Shown in pieces: positions 7,854 through 17,791 of a DNA stretch of 47,809 bases. The notes beneath the pieces were generated by a model, which was given only the letters and a program-made list of their open reading frames with translations, ran no database searches and had not been told where the DNA came from. The position numbers and the translations under genes were made by a program. The DNA lies in NCBI RefSeq assembly GCF_000974765.1, contig NZ_BBWU01000046.1, positions 1 to 47,809 of the forward strand. Direction: 5' to 3'. The stretch comes from Sphingomonas changbaiensis NBRC 104936 (GTDB taxonomy: Bacteria > Pseudomonadota > Alphaproteobacteria > Sphingomonadales > Sphingomonadaceae). Positions within the stretch are counted from its first letter, which is position 1, and each line of letters opens with the position of its first letter.

Positions 7854-9611
7854 GTGCCCGACCTTCTCGACCTCCTCCATTCCACGTTCGGCTTCAACGA
7901 CTTCCGGGGCGTCCAGCGGCAAGTGGTGGACCGCGTCATGGCCGGGGATCGCACGCTGGCGGTGATGCCGACCGGGGCCGGCAAGTCGCTCTGCTACCAA
8001 CTTCCGGCCGTCGCGCTGGAGGGCACCTGCGTCGTCATCTCGCCGCTGATCGCGCTGATGCACGACCAGTTGCGCGCGGCGACCGCGGTCGGCATCCGCG
8101 CGGCGACGCTGACCTCCGCCGACGACAATCGCGTCGAGACGATCGAGCGCTTCAAGGCCGGCGATCTCGACCTGCTCTACGTCGCGCCCGAACGCGCCTC
8201 GGCCGGCCATTTCCGCGAGCTTCTGTCACGCGCGAAAGTGGCGCTGTTCGCGATCGACGAGGCGCATTGCGTTTCCGAATGGGGGCATGATTTCCGCCCC
8301 GACTACCGGCTGCTCAGGCCGCTGCTCGACAGTTTTCCGGACGTGCCCCGGCTGGCGCTGACCGCCACCGCCGATGCGCACACGCGCGACGACATTCTGG
8401 TCCAGCTCGGCATTCCGACGGACGGGCTGATCGTCGCCGGCTTCGACCGGCCGAACATCCGCTATGCGATCAGCCCGCGCCAGAACACGACCCAGCAGAT
8501 AGCGGATTTGCTGCGCGAGCAGCCGGGGCCCGGTATCGTCTATGTCCAGTCGCGGGCGGGGACGGAGAAGCTGGCGGCGCAGATCGCCGCGACCGGCCGC
8601 CCGGTGCGCGCCTATCACGCCGGGCTGGAGCCGCAGATCCGCGCCGCAAACCAGGCCGCGTTCGTCGCGTCGGAAGAGATGGTGATGGTTGCGACGGTCG
8701 CCTTCGGCATGGGCATCGACAAGCCGGACGTGCGCTTCGTCGCTCATGCCGGCCTGCCCAAGTCGATCGAAGCCTATTACCAGGAAACCGGCCGCGCCGG
8801 GCGTGACGGCGAGCCGGCGGTCGCGCACATGTTCTGGGGTGCCGACGATTTCGCCAAGGCGCGGCAGCGGCTGGGCGAGGTGGACGAAATCCGCCTTCCC
8901 GGTGAGCGCGCGCGGTTGACGGCGCTGGGAGGCCTGGTCGAAACGCCGAGCTGCCGCCGCGCGCTGCTGCTCCGCTATTTCGGCGAGCATCCGCCCGAAG
9001 CGTGCGGCAATTGCGACAATTGCCTCAGTCCGCCTCAGGGCGTGGACGCGACCGAACTGGCCCGGAAATACCTGTCGGCCGTGTTCCGCACCGGCCAGAT
9101 GTTCGGCGCCGGCTATGTGGAGAGCGTGCTGACCGGCCAGTCGACCGAGCGCAGCCTGATGAACGGCCATGAGGCGCTGTCGGTGTGGGGCATCGTCGAC
9201 GGCGAGGACTCGGCGCTGCTGAAGCCGGTCGGCCGCGCGTTGCAGCTGCGCGATGCACTGCGGACCAATCCGCATGGCGGACTCGAATTCGGTCCCGCCG
9301 CGCGCGCGATCCTGAAAGGCGAGGAACCGGTCTCGCTGATCGTCCCGCCCAAGCGCGAGCGGCGGAATCGCCGGGACTCAGCCCCGAACCCGGTCGGCGA
9401 TCCGCTGTTCGACGCGCTCCGCACCTGCCGCCGCGAGCTGGCGGAAGAGGCGGGCGTGCCACCGTACGTCGTCTTCCACGATTCGACGCTGCGCGAGATG
9501 GCCGCGGCGCGCCCGCAGTCACGTGAGGCGCTGGCGCGGATCACCGGCGTGGGGACACGGAAGCTGGACGCGTACGGAGACGCGTTTCTGGCGGTGTTGA
9601 GACAATTCTGA
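7854..9611 (+). CDS. recQ: ATP-dependent DNA helicase RecQ
   Basis: A 3'-5' superfamily 2 DNA helicase acting in recombination and replication-fork repair. Visible in order are Walker A GAGKS (41-45), the DEAH box (135-138) in FAIDEAHCVSEWGHDFRP, helicase motif VI ETGRAGRDG, the RecQ zinc site with Cys367 followed by Cys384, Cys387 and Cys390, a winged-helix region, and a C-terminal HRDC domain (about 510-585). Length 585 is usual for the family. The GTG start is preceded by AAGGGGA, which sits directly downstream of a palindromic repeat. Confidence 0.96.
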   Translation: MPDLLDLLHSTFGFNDFRGVQRQVVDRVMAGDRTLAVMPTGAGKSLCYQLPAVALEGTCVVISPLIALMHDQLRAATAVGIRAATLTSADDNRVETIERFKAGDLDLLYVAPERASAGHFRELLSRAKVALFAIDEAHCVSEWGHDFRPDYRLLRPLLDSFPDVPRLALTATADAHTRDDILVQLGIPTDGLIVAGFDRPNIRYAISPRQNTTQQIADLLREQPGPGIVYVQSRAGTEKLAAQIAATGRPVRAYHAGLEPQIRAANQAAFVASEEMVMVATVAFGMGIDKPDVRFVAHAGLPKSIEAYYQETGRAGRDGEPAVAHMFWGADDFAKARQRLGEVDEIRLPGERARLTALGGLVETPSCRRALLLRYFGEHPPEACGNCDNCLSPPQGVDATELARKYLSAVFRTGQMFGAGYVESVLTGQSTERSLMNGHEALSVWGIVDGEDSALLKPVGRALQLRDALRTNPHGGLEFGPAARAILKGEEPVSLIVPPKRERRNRRDSAPNPVGDPLFDALRTCRRELAEEAGVPPYVVFHDSTLREMAAARPQSREALARITGVGTRKLDAYGDAFLAVLRQF

Positions 9612-9613
9612 AT

Positions 9614-9670
9614 CCGTTCGCTTCGAGCGAAGTCGAGAAGCGGTGTCTCGACTTCGCTCGACACGAACGG
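9614..9670. repeat. Inverted repeat after recQ
   Basis: Imperfect palindrome with outer arms CCGTTCG/CGAACGG and inner GAGCGAAGTCGAGA/TCTCGACTTCGCTC. It starts 3 nt after the recQ stop codon and ends 13 nt before the next start. It resembles family C in its CCGTTCG ends and TCGA core, but is a distinct sequence. It may be a 3' stem-loop. Confidence 0.75.
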
Positions 9671-9682
9671 ATAAGATGAAGC

Positions 9683-10108
9683 GTGTTTAGAACCATCGAC
9701 GAAACCATGCTCGTCTCCCCGCAGATCGGGCCTGACGACCTGGCCGAAGCTGCCGCTCGCGGGGTCCGGGTCGTGATCAACAATCGTCCCGACGACGAGG
9801 AAGCGGGCCAGCCCGAGGGCGAGGCGATCAAGGACGCAGCCGAAGCTGCCGGCCTTCGATATGTCGCCATCCCCGTCTCCCATGCCGGCTTCAGCCATGC
9901 GCAGGTCGACGCAATGGTGCAGGCACTGGAAGACGCGGAGGGCTCGGTGCTCGCCTATTGCAAGTCGGGTACGCGCTCGACCTACCTGTGGGCGCTGGCG
10001 CGGGCGAAGATGGGCGACCATCCGGCGGTGCTGATCGAGAAGGCCGAAGGCGCCGGCTATGACCTCCGCCCGATCCGGCCGATGCTGGACGCGCTGGCGG
10101 CACAATGA
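9683..10108 (+). CDS. TIGR01244/DUF442 family phosphatase-like protein
   Basis: The 141-residue product resembles the small protein-tyrosine-phosphatase-fold domain found alone or fused to metallo-beta-lactamase hydrolases linked to sulfide metabolism. Typical features are SPQIGPDDLAEAAARGVRVVINNRPDDE near the N-terminus and the active-site loop YCKSGTRST with Cys93 and Arg98. Substrate is unknown. A GTG start at 9683 gives the standard MFRTIDE opening. Its stop overlaps the next gene's ATG (ATGA), so the two are coupled. Confidence 0.85.
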   Translation: MFRTIDETMLVSPQIGPDDLAEAAARGVRVVINNRPDDEEAGQPEGEAIKDAAEAAGLRYVAIPVSHAGFSHAQVDAMVQALEDAEGSVLAYCKSGTRSTYLWALARAKMGDHPAVLIEKAEGAGYDLRPIRPMLDALAAQ

Positions 10109-10404
10109 ACTGGACGCTGCTCGCCGGATCGCTTGCCGGCGTGCTCGGGCTGGCACTGATCGCCAAGCTGCTCGGCCTGGGCGGCGCCGAGCTGGCGAGC
10201 GAGGAGGAAGCGATGCGGATCGCCGAGGCGGAGCGGCCGGGGTTTGTGGCCGTGTCGGCGGTGCTGGCGGAGGATGGGCAGAGCGCGATCGTGGCTGGCG
10301 AAAACGGTGACCAGCTGCGCATAAGGCGCCACGGCGCACAGTTTGTCGCTGCCCCTCTCCCAAAGGGAGAGGGCGACTCGCGGCGGGAGCCGCGAGCGGG
10401 GTGA
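10105..10404 (+). CDS. Hypothetical protein with N-terminal membrane segment and repeat-derived tail
   Basis: I do not recognise this 99-residue protein. Residues 5-25 form one hydrophobic helix (LLAGSLAGVLGLALIAKLLGL), followed by a soluble part with an acidic SEEEAMRIAEAE stretch and a short beta-rich segment ending GDQLRIRRHG. The ATG overlaps the preceding phosphatase-like gene by 4 nt, suggesting co-translation. From about residue 83 the sequence (PLPKGEGDSRREPRAG) is translated from a family A palindromic element, so the original gene probably ended earlier. High third-position GC supports real coding over the first 80 codons. Confidence 0.72.
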   Translation: MNWTLLAGSLAGVLGLALIAKLLGLGGAELASEEEAMRIAEAERPGFVAVSAVLAEDGQSAIVAGENGDQLRIRRHGAQFVAAPLPKGEGDSRREPRAG

Positions 10405-10489
10405 GGGGAAATGTCCTGTCCGGATACGCCCGATCCCCTCACCCGCTCGGCGCTCCCGCGCCGAGTCGACCTCTCCCGATAGGAGAGGT
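10352..10489. repeat. Double family A palindromic element
   Basis: Two units in inverted orientation: CCCTCTCCC/GGGAGAGGG with CGACTCGCGG..CCGCGAG, then CGCTCGGCG..CGCCGAGTCGACCTCTCC ending GGAGAGG. The left unit is translated as the C-terminus of the upstream 99-residue protein. The right edge abuts the next gene, whose GTG is 12 nt away. Confidence 0.85.
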
Positions 10490-10500
10490 AGGTTGAACCC

Positions 10501-11514
10501 GTGACCGACCTCCCCAACCCCGTCGATTTCGCCGTCCCCGGCTTCATCGCGCTGGTGCTGGTCGAAATGCTGATCGCGCGGGCGAAGGATCGGCGCCGTT
10601 ATTGCCCGAAGGATACGCTGACGTCGCTGATGCTCGGCTTCGGATCGTCGATCGTCGGCGCGGTCACCCTGGGCGCGGTCTACGCGATGGCGGTGTGGGT
10701 CTGGGGCTTCCGCCTGCTCGACATTCCCTATGCCTGGTGGGTCTGGATTGCCTGCTTCGTGCTGGACGATCTCGCTTATTACGTCTTCCACCGCTCGGCC
10801 CACCGCGTGCGCTGGTTCTGGGCGAGCCATGTCATCCACCATTCCAGTCAACACTACAACCTGTCGACGGCGCTCCGTCAGACCTGGACCGGCTTCTTCA
10901 GCCTGGCGTTCCTGTTCCGCCTGCCTTTGTTCCTGATCGGCTTTCCGCCGGCGATGGTGTTCTTCTGCGGCGGGCTGAACCTGATCTACCAATTCTGGAT
11001 TCACACCGAAGTGATCGGCCGCTGCCCGCGCTGGTTCGAGGCAGCGATGAACACGCCCTCGCACCACCGCGTCCACCACGCGACCAACCCGCGCTACCTC
11101 GACCGCAATTATGCCGGCGTGTTCATCGTCTGGGACAAGATGTTCGGCAGCTTCACGCCGGAGCTGGACGAGGATCGCCCACGCTATGGGCTGGTGAAAA
11201 ATCTCGGCCGTTTCAGCGTGTTCTGGGCCGCGTTCCACGAATGGGTCGGCATCGCGAAGGACCTCGCGACTGCCCCCTGGCGGGCCAAGCTCGGCTACGC
11301 CTTCGGCCCGCCCGGCTGGAGCCATGACGGCAGCCGCGACACGAGCGAGACGATCCGGGAGAAATGGGCGGGGCGCAACCAAATCCCCCTCCCTGAAAGG
11401 GAGGGGCTAGGGGTGGGTATCGGCCGTAGGCCGAGCAAAACTCCGCCTCCGCACGTGTTCGCTGCGCTCGCTACCCACCCCCAACCCCTCCCTAAAAGGG
11501 AGGGGAGTCGCTAA
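10501..11514 (+). CDS. Sterol desaturase/fatty acid hydroxylase family protein
   Basis: A membrane-bound di-iron oxygenase-type protein. The histidine-box signature is present: FHRSAHR, HVIHHSSQHYN, a downstream HTE, and HHRVHHATN, with hydrophobic segments at about residues 14-27, 38-60, 66-85 and 133-165. The family includes C4-sterol, carotenoid and lipid hydroxylases; the substrate here is not identifiable. The GTG at 10501 is the start used. Residues about 296-337 are translated from a repeat element (IPLPEREG... to ...PQPLPKREGSR), giving a 42-residue tail unlikely to belong to the fold. The stop codon overlaps the convergent hydrolase gene's stop. Confidence 0.87.
   Translation: MTDLPNPVDFAVPGFIALVLVEMLIARAKDRRRYCPKDTLTSLMLGFGSSIVGAVTLGAVYAMAVWVWGFRLLDIPYAWWVWIACFVLDDLAYYVFHRSAHRVRWFWASHVIHHSSQHYNLSTALRQTWTGFFSLAFLFRLPLFLIGFPPAMVFFCGGLNLIYQFWIHTEVIGRCPRWFEAAMNTPSHHRVHHATNPRYLDRNYAGVFIVWDKMFGSFTPELDEDRPRYGLVKNLGRFSVFWAAFHEWVGIAKDLATAPWRAKLGYAFGPPGWSHDGSRDTSETIREKWAGRNQIPLPEREGLGVGIGRRPSKTPPPHVFAALATHPQPLPKREGSR
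11385..11507. repeat. Palindromic element within the 3' end of the hydroxylase gene
   Basis: Outer arms CCCCTCCCTGAAAGGGAGGGG and CCCCTCCCTAAAAGGGAGGGG flank GGTGGGTA...TACCCACC, which are themselves complementary. The whole 123 nt is inside the open reading frame and is translated. It is a family A relative with a different core. Confidence 0.85.
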
Positions 11515-12170
11515 GCCGCCAGCACCTGATCCCCCACGAACGGGTTCGTCTTGCGCTCGTGTCCGAACGTCGACATCGGGCCATGCCCCGGCACGAACGC
11601 TGTGTCGTCGCCCATTGGCCAGAGCCGCGTCGTGATCGCGTGAATCAGGTCGGCGTGATTGCCCATCGGGAAATCGGTACGCCCGATCGAGCCCTGGAAC
11701 AGCACGTCGCCGACGATCGCCAGCTTCGATTCCGGGTGATGGAAGACGACGTGGCCCGGCGTGTGGCCGGGGCAGTGGCGCACGTCGAAGGCCAGGTTGC
11801 CGACCGTCACCTGATCGCCATCGACGAGCCAGCGGTCGCTTTCGAACGGCTTGCCGTCGATGCCGTAGCTTCGGCCGTCATCCTCCAGCCGGGCGATCCA
11901 GAACCGGTCGGCTTCGTGCGGCCCTTCGATCGGCACGCCCAATTCCCTGGCGAGCGTGCCGGCCTGGCCGCAATGATCGATATGGCCGTGGGTCAGCAGG
12001 ATCTTCTCGATCTCGACCCCGGCCTGGGCCGCCGCCGCCTTCAGCCGCGGCAAGTCGCCGCCGGGATCGACGAACGCGCCCTTGTTGGTCTCGGTGCACC
12101 AGATGAGAGTGCAATTCTGCTGCAGCATCGTGACGGGAACGATCGCCGCCTTGAGCGGGGGATTGGCCAT
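11511..12170 (-). CDS. MBL-fold metallo-hydrolase (glyoxalase II-like)
   Basis: A 219-residue metallo-beta-lactamase-fold hydrolase. The metal-binding motif THGHIDH (His61, His63, Asp65, His66), a downstream CPGHTPGHVV histidine and the VGDVLFQGSIGR aspartate are all visible. The pattern matches the short glyoxalase II/YcbL-like group that hydrolyses thioesters such as S-lactoylglutathione, but the substrate is inferred. The start MANPPLKAAIVPVTML (ATG at 12170) is family-like; the open frame extends further but those residues look non-native. It is convergent with the hydroxylase gene and divergent from the PRC-barrel gene. Confidence 0.9.
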   Translation of the reverse strand: MANPPLKAAIVPVTMLQQNCTLIWCTETNKGAFVDPGGDLPRLKAAAAQAGVEIEKILLTHGHIDHCGQAGTLARELGVPIEGPHEADRFWIARLEDDGRSYGIDGKPFESDRWLVDGDQVTVGNLAFDVRHCPGHTPGHVVFHHPESKLAIVGDVLFQGSIGRTDFPMGNHADLIHAITTRLWPMGDDTAFVPGHGPMSTFGHERKTNPFVGDQVLAA

Positions 12171-12210
12171 GGGCCGGACATGGCGTGCGCCGAAGCGTTC
12201 GACAAGCCGC

Positions 12211-12235
12211 AGAACCGGACGCGCCGTGGCTCGTT
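12211..12235 (+). promoter_or_regulatory. Candidate EcfG-type general stress promoter for the PRC-barrel gene
   Basis: AGAAC, 16 nt, then CGTT lies 27 nt upstream of the PRC-barrel ATG. The alphaproteobacterial EcfG sigma-factor consensus is GGAAC-N16/17-CGTT, so there is one mismatch in the -35 box and none in the -10 box. Seen by eye only. Confidence 0.45.
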
Positions 12236-12262
12236 CTCCTCTTCGCAAGAAAGGAGAAAAAC

Positions 12263-12652
12263 ATGACTGACTATCAAAATACGATGAGCGATGCCGTCGC
12301 GACCGACGAGACCGATCGCCTGATCGCCTCCAACAAGGTCGAGGGCACCGCCGTCTATGGCTCGGACGGCGACAAATTGGGCCACGTGTACAACTTCATG
12401 GTCGATAAGCGCTCGGGCAAGGTCGAATATGCCGTGCTCGGCTTTGGCGGACTGTTCGGCATGGGCGAGAATTATCACCCGCTGCCGTGGAACACGCTGA
12501 CCTACGACACCGACAAGGGCGGCTATGTCGTGAACATCAGCAAGGACCGGCTGCAGGGCGGCCCAAGCTATCGTGCCGGCGAAGAGCCGCGCTACGACCG
12601 GGACTATGGCCGCCAGATCAATGACTATTACGGCGTGACCGGAACGTATTGA
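12263..12652 (+). CDS. PRC-barrel domain-containing protein
   Basis: A 129-residue soluble protein with a single PRC-barrel domain (about residues 16-95: TDRLIASNKVEGTAVYGSDG, LGHVYNFMVDKRSGKVEYAV). PRC-barrels occur in photosynthetic reaction centre H subunits and RimM; stand-alone copies in this group are usually stress-associated, with no defined biochemistry. The C-terminus is rich in Tyr, Arg and Asp (residues 105-129). The ATG at 12263 follows a strong AAGGAG ribosome-binding site. An EcfG-like promoter lies upstream, and a perfect hairpin (12661-12685) follows the stop. Confidence 0.92.
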   Translation: MTDYQNTMSDAVATDETDRLIASNKVEGTAVYGSDGDKLGHVYNFMVDKRSGKVEYAVLGFGGLFGMGENYHPLPWNTLTYDTDKGGYVVNISKDRLQGGPSYRAGEEPRYDRDYGRQINDYYGVTGTY

Positions 12653-12660
12653 GGTCCCGA

Positions 12661-12685
12661 AATCCTCCCCTGCAAGGGGAGGATT
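12661..12685. terminator. Perfect hairpin downstream of the PRC-barrel gene
   Basis: AATCCTCCCCT paired with AGGGGAGGATT around a short loop, starting 8 nt after the stop codon. It has no clear T-tract, so it may be an mRNA 3'-end stabiliser, a weak terminator, or a minimal family A-like repeat core. Confidence 0.5.
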
Positions 12686-12723
12686 TGCTTGCCCAAGCGG
12701 CCCCGCTCGGCTTCTAGCCGGGC

Positions 12724-15661
<2,938 letters not shown>

Positions 15662-15667
15662 GGCGCG

Positions 15668-15698
15668 TTGATCGTCCATTCCGATATTTTGATCGTCC
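15668..15698. promoter_or_regulatory. Direct repeat, possible operator
   Basis: TTGATCGTCC occurs at 15668-15677 and again at 15689-15698, exactly 21 bp apart (two helical turns), in the AT-richer gap upstream of the 46-residue gene and msrA. Such spacing is typical of a dimeric regulator binding one face of DNA; the regulator is unknown. Confidence 0.45.
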
Positions 15699-15708
15699 GG
15701 AACTGGCG

Positions 15709-15724
15709 TGTGACCCTGTTCACA
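15709..15724. promoter_or_regulatory. CRP/FNR-like palindrome
   Basis: TGTGACCCTGTTCACA contains perfect TGTGA and TCACA half sites separated by 6 nt, the arrangement recognised by CRP-type regulators. It lies 84 nt upstream of the ATG at 15809. Whether this organism's CRP-like proteins use the site is inference. Confidence 0.5.
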
Positions 15725-15808
15725 GACAGTCCAGCATCCATCTGGCTACATGCTTCGTAACTGAAGCGAGCCGGCCGCCGAAGAAGCGGCCAAGATGGGA
15801 AGAACACG

Positions 15809-15949
15809 ATGCGTGCGATGATCCGCTCCGACCTGTTCCGTAACTTCGTCGGCGGTTTCCTGCTCGGCGCGGCGGCGCTGGTCGCGTTGAGCCCGGCCGA
15901 CGGCACGGACACGCTGAAGGCCAAGATCGAAGCGATCTACAAGGCGTGA
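15809..15949 (+). CDS. 46-residue membrane-anchored microprotein upstream of msrA
   Basis: I do not recognise it. The sequence starts MRAMIRSDLFRN, has a hydrophobic segment at residues 14-28 (VGGFLLGAAALVALS), and ends in a charged DTLKAKIEAIYKA helix. Nearly every codon ends in G or C, as in neighbouring genes, supporting real coding. A GGGAAGAA ribosome-binding site lies 7-8 nt before the ATG. The stop overlaps a GTG of the msrA frame and is 5 nt from the msrA ATG, so the two are probably one operon. A signal-anchor topology is likely. Confidence 0.7.
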   Translation: MRAMIRSDLFRNFVGGFLLGAAALVALSPADGTDTLKAKIEAIYKA

Positions 15950-15954
15950 CGCAA

Positions 15955-16635
15955 ATGCGTGCGCGCTCCTCTGTCGCGACGATGGCAGCGCTGACCTTCG
16001 CCGCCTGGGCGATCGGCGGCGCATCGATCGCGGAGAGCGCCCGAGCGGTCAATGTCCCTGCCCCGAAAGTGACCGCACCGCCCGCCAAGGGCCTGCAGAC
16101 CGCCGTGCTTGCCGGCGGCTGCTTCTGGGGCATGGAGGGCGTGTTCGAGCATCTGAAGGGCGTGAAGAGCGTCACGTCGGGCTATGCCGGCGGCGATGCG
16201 AAGACGGCCAATTACGACGCGGTCTCGACCGAGCGGACCGGCCATGCCGAGGCGGTGCGCATCCAATTCGATCCGTCGCAGATCAGCTACGGCACGCTGC
16301 TCCGCGTCTATTTCGCGGTCGCGCACGATCCGACCGAACTGAATCGCCAGGGTCCCGATTCCGGCCCCAGCTATCGATCGACGATCTTCCCGATCGGCGC
16401 TGAGCAGGAGCGGGTGGCCCGCGCCTACCTGGCCCAGCTTTCCGCGGCCAAGGCCTATCCGCGCCCGATCGTCACGCGGATCGAGCATGGCGGCTTCTAC
16501 CCGGCCGAGAGCTATCACCAGAACTTCATGCGCCGGAATCCGAATTATCCGTATATCCGGATCAACGACGCCCCCAAGCTGACGGCGCTGAAGGCCGCCT
16601 TCCCGTCGCTGTGGCGGGATGCCTGGGCGGGCTGA
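15955..16635 (+). CDS. msrA: Peptide-methionine (S)-S-oxide reductase MsrA, probably exported
   Basis: Reduces the S-epimer of methionine sulfoxide in oxidised proteins. The catalytic motif GGCFWGMEGVF has Cys56, followed by GYAGG and the EAVRIQFDPSQISY stretch. Residues 1-30 (RSSVATMAALTFAAWAIGG) look like a signal peptide, so it may act in the periplasm, unlike cytosolic E. coli MsrA. The ATG at 15955 has AAGG 10 nt upstream; a GTG at 15946 overlapping the previous stop is an alternative. The product is 226 residues. It lies downstream of a microprotein and candidate operators. Confidence 0.93.
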   Translation: MRARSSVATMAALTFAAWAIGGASIAESARAVNVPAPKVTAPPAKGLQTAVLAGGCFWGMEGVFEHLKGVKSVTSGYAGGDAKTANYDAVSTERTGHAEAVRIQFDPSQISYGTLLRVYFAVAHDPTELNRQGPDSGPSYRSTIFPIGAEQERVARAYLAQLSAAKAYPRPIVTRIEHGGFYPAESYHQNFMRRNPNYPYIRINDAPKLTALKAAFPSLWRDAWAG

Positions 16636-16644
16636 TCGACGCCC

Positions 16645-17259
16645 TTATTCGTAAGCGTAGACCAGCCGCAGCGTCTCCATTCGGTCGGCGGTCCGGACAC
16701 CGACCTTGCCGCCGCCGGTCCACTGGACCGATGCGAGGATCAGCGGTCGGTCGCGCAGGCGCACGATCACCTGCTGCCGCTCGATCAGCGCGACGGGTGT
16801 GTCGATGCACAGACCGGATTGCGAGACGTCGCGAATCGTCACCCTGACGGAGCGCGGCGCGATCGCGATGCGTCCATGCAGTTCGACGTCATGACGCCGC
16901 GAGCGCGGCTGGTGCGTGGGCAGGAAGCCCGGATCGAGTTCGTTCTCGTACCCAAGGATGCCGAGCGCATCCTCCATGTCGAGCCCGAACCGGCGGCCCT
17001 TCACCCAGCGCACCGTGCCCATATGGAACTTGTTGCCTTCGACGCTGAACAGCAGCGGTGCATCGACTTCCAGCGGCGTGTCGCTCTCGCCCGCAAGCCC
17101 GGTCCGGGAGATGTTCGTGACGACCAGCGCCGCATAGCCCTCGACCGGGAAAGCGTCGCCCTTCAACAGGACCTTGCTGCGCGGCTCAACGCGGCGGTCC
17201 TCCCACTCATCGGCTTCCTCGGCCATTCCGAAAAACGATTTCAAACGCAACGCAACCAT
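16645..17259 (-). CDS. Tandem PilZ domain protein
   Basis: A 204-residue protein with two PilZ-like domains. The first (about residues 18-100) has the c-di-GMP-binding RxxxR (RVEPR) and NxSxxG (NISRTG). The second (about 118-200) keeps the DxSxxG motif (DVSQSG) but its arginine region (RSRRHDVELHGR) is degenerate. PilZ domains bind cyclic di-GMP and often control motility or exopolysaccharide. The ATG at 17259 (MVALRLKSFFG) has AGGGGCAG upstream; an ATG at 17310 in the same frame is a less likely start. It is convergent with msrA, 9 nt apart. Confidence 0.83.
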   Translation of the reverse strand: MVALRLKSFFGMAEEADEWEDRRVEPRSKVLLKGDAFPVEGYAALVVTNISRTGLAGESDTPLEVDAPLLFSVEGNKFHMGTVRWVKGRRFGLDMEDALGILGYENELDPGFLPTHQPRSRRHDVELHGRIAIAPRSVRVTIRDVSQSGLCIDTPVALIERQQVIVRLRDRPLILASVQWTGGGKVGVRTADRMETLRLVYAYE

Positions 17260-17486
17260 GACCTGCCCCTTGCTCGCGGAGGACAATGTCGCTCCGCTGA
17301 CTCGATGCATCCCGACAATACGGGCTGGGGCGACAATCGGATGGGGGGCTTAAAGTTCGGCCGAAAACGCCGATGGTAGAATCACGGTAAAGGCGGAACT
17401 CGATATCACAGGTTAGCTTAAGGTTCGGCTGAGTTGAGGTCGACTGTTCCGTTCCGAGACAGTCGCGCCGCACGTTCCGCCTTGCC

Positions 17487-17511
17487 GGAACCGAGCTTTC
17501 GCCGGCAGGTT
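17487..17511 (+). promoter_or_regulatory. Candidate EcfG-type promoter
   Basis: GGAAC, 16 nt, then GGTT, 31 nt upstream of the 56-residue open frame at 17543. The -35 box matches the GGAAC consensus exactly; the -10 box differs by one base from CGTT. Seen by eye. Confidence 0.4.
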
Positions 17512-17542
17512 TGCGATCCGAACACAAAAGAGGTCGCAAGGG

Positions 17543-17713
17543 ATGCTGAAGGGATTGTTGCGGGGCGCCGGATTCAAACGATCGATCGTCCGCGCGCGAC
17601 CTCGGCCACTCCCCGACGTCATTTATCTCGGCTATGATGACCGGGAAAATGTCGGCAGCATGCGCTCGACGCTGATTGCCCGGCTGGAACGAGGCGCGCT
17701 CGAAACACTCTGA
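17543..17713 (+). CDS. Putative 56-residue small protein
   Basis: I do not recognise it. It starts MLKGLLRGAGFKRSIVRARP and is basic over the first 22 residues, then has PDVIYLGYDDRENVGSMR and a C-terminal amphipathic helix. No membrane segment is evident. The ATG is preceded by GAGGT at 8-nt spacing and by an EcfG-like promoter. Third-position GC is moderate, weaker than in neighbours, so coding is plausible but unproven. The rest of the 283-nt gap from the PilZ start holds nothing else I can support. Confidence 0.42.
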   Translation: MLKGLLRGAGFKRSIVRARPRPLPDVIYLGYDDRENVGSMRSTLIARLERGALETL

Positions 17714-17791
17714 CGCGCATAGCGGTCGCGACGCTGCGCTTGCCGTTGTCTCCCGGATCAGGCAGCCTGCGGACGATCCGGGGAGAGTCCG

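Noticed and set aside
10352-11507. The clustered palindromic elements as a CRISPR array.
   Set aside because: There are no regularly spaced direct repeats with unique spacers; the units are inverted, variable, and shared with other intergenic gaps.
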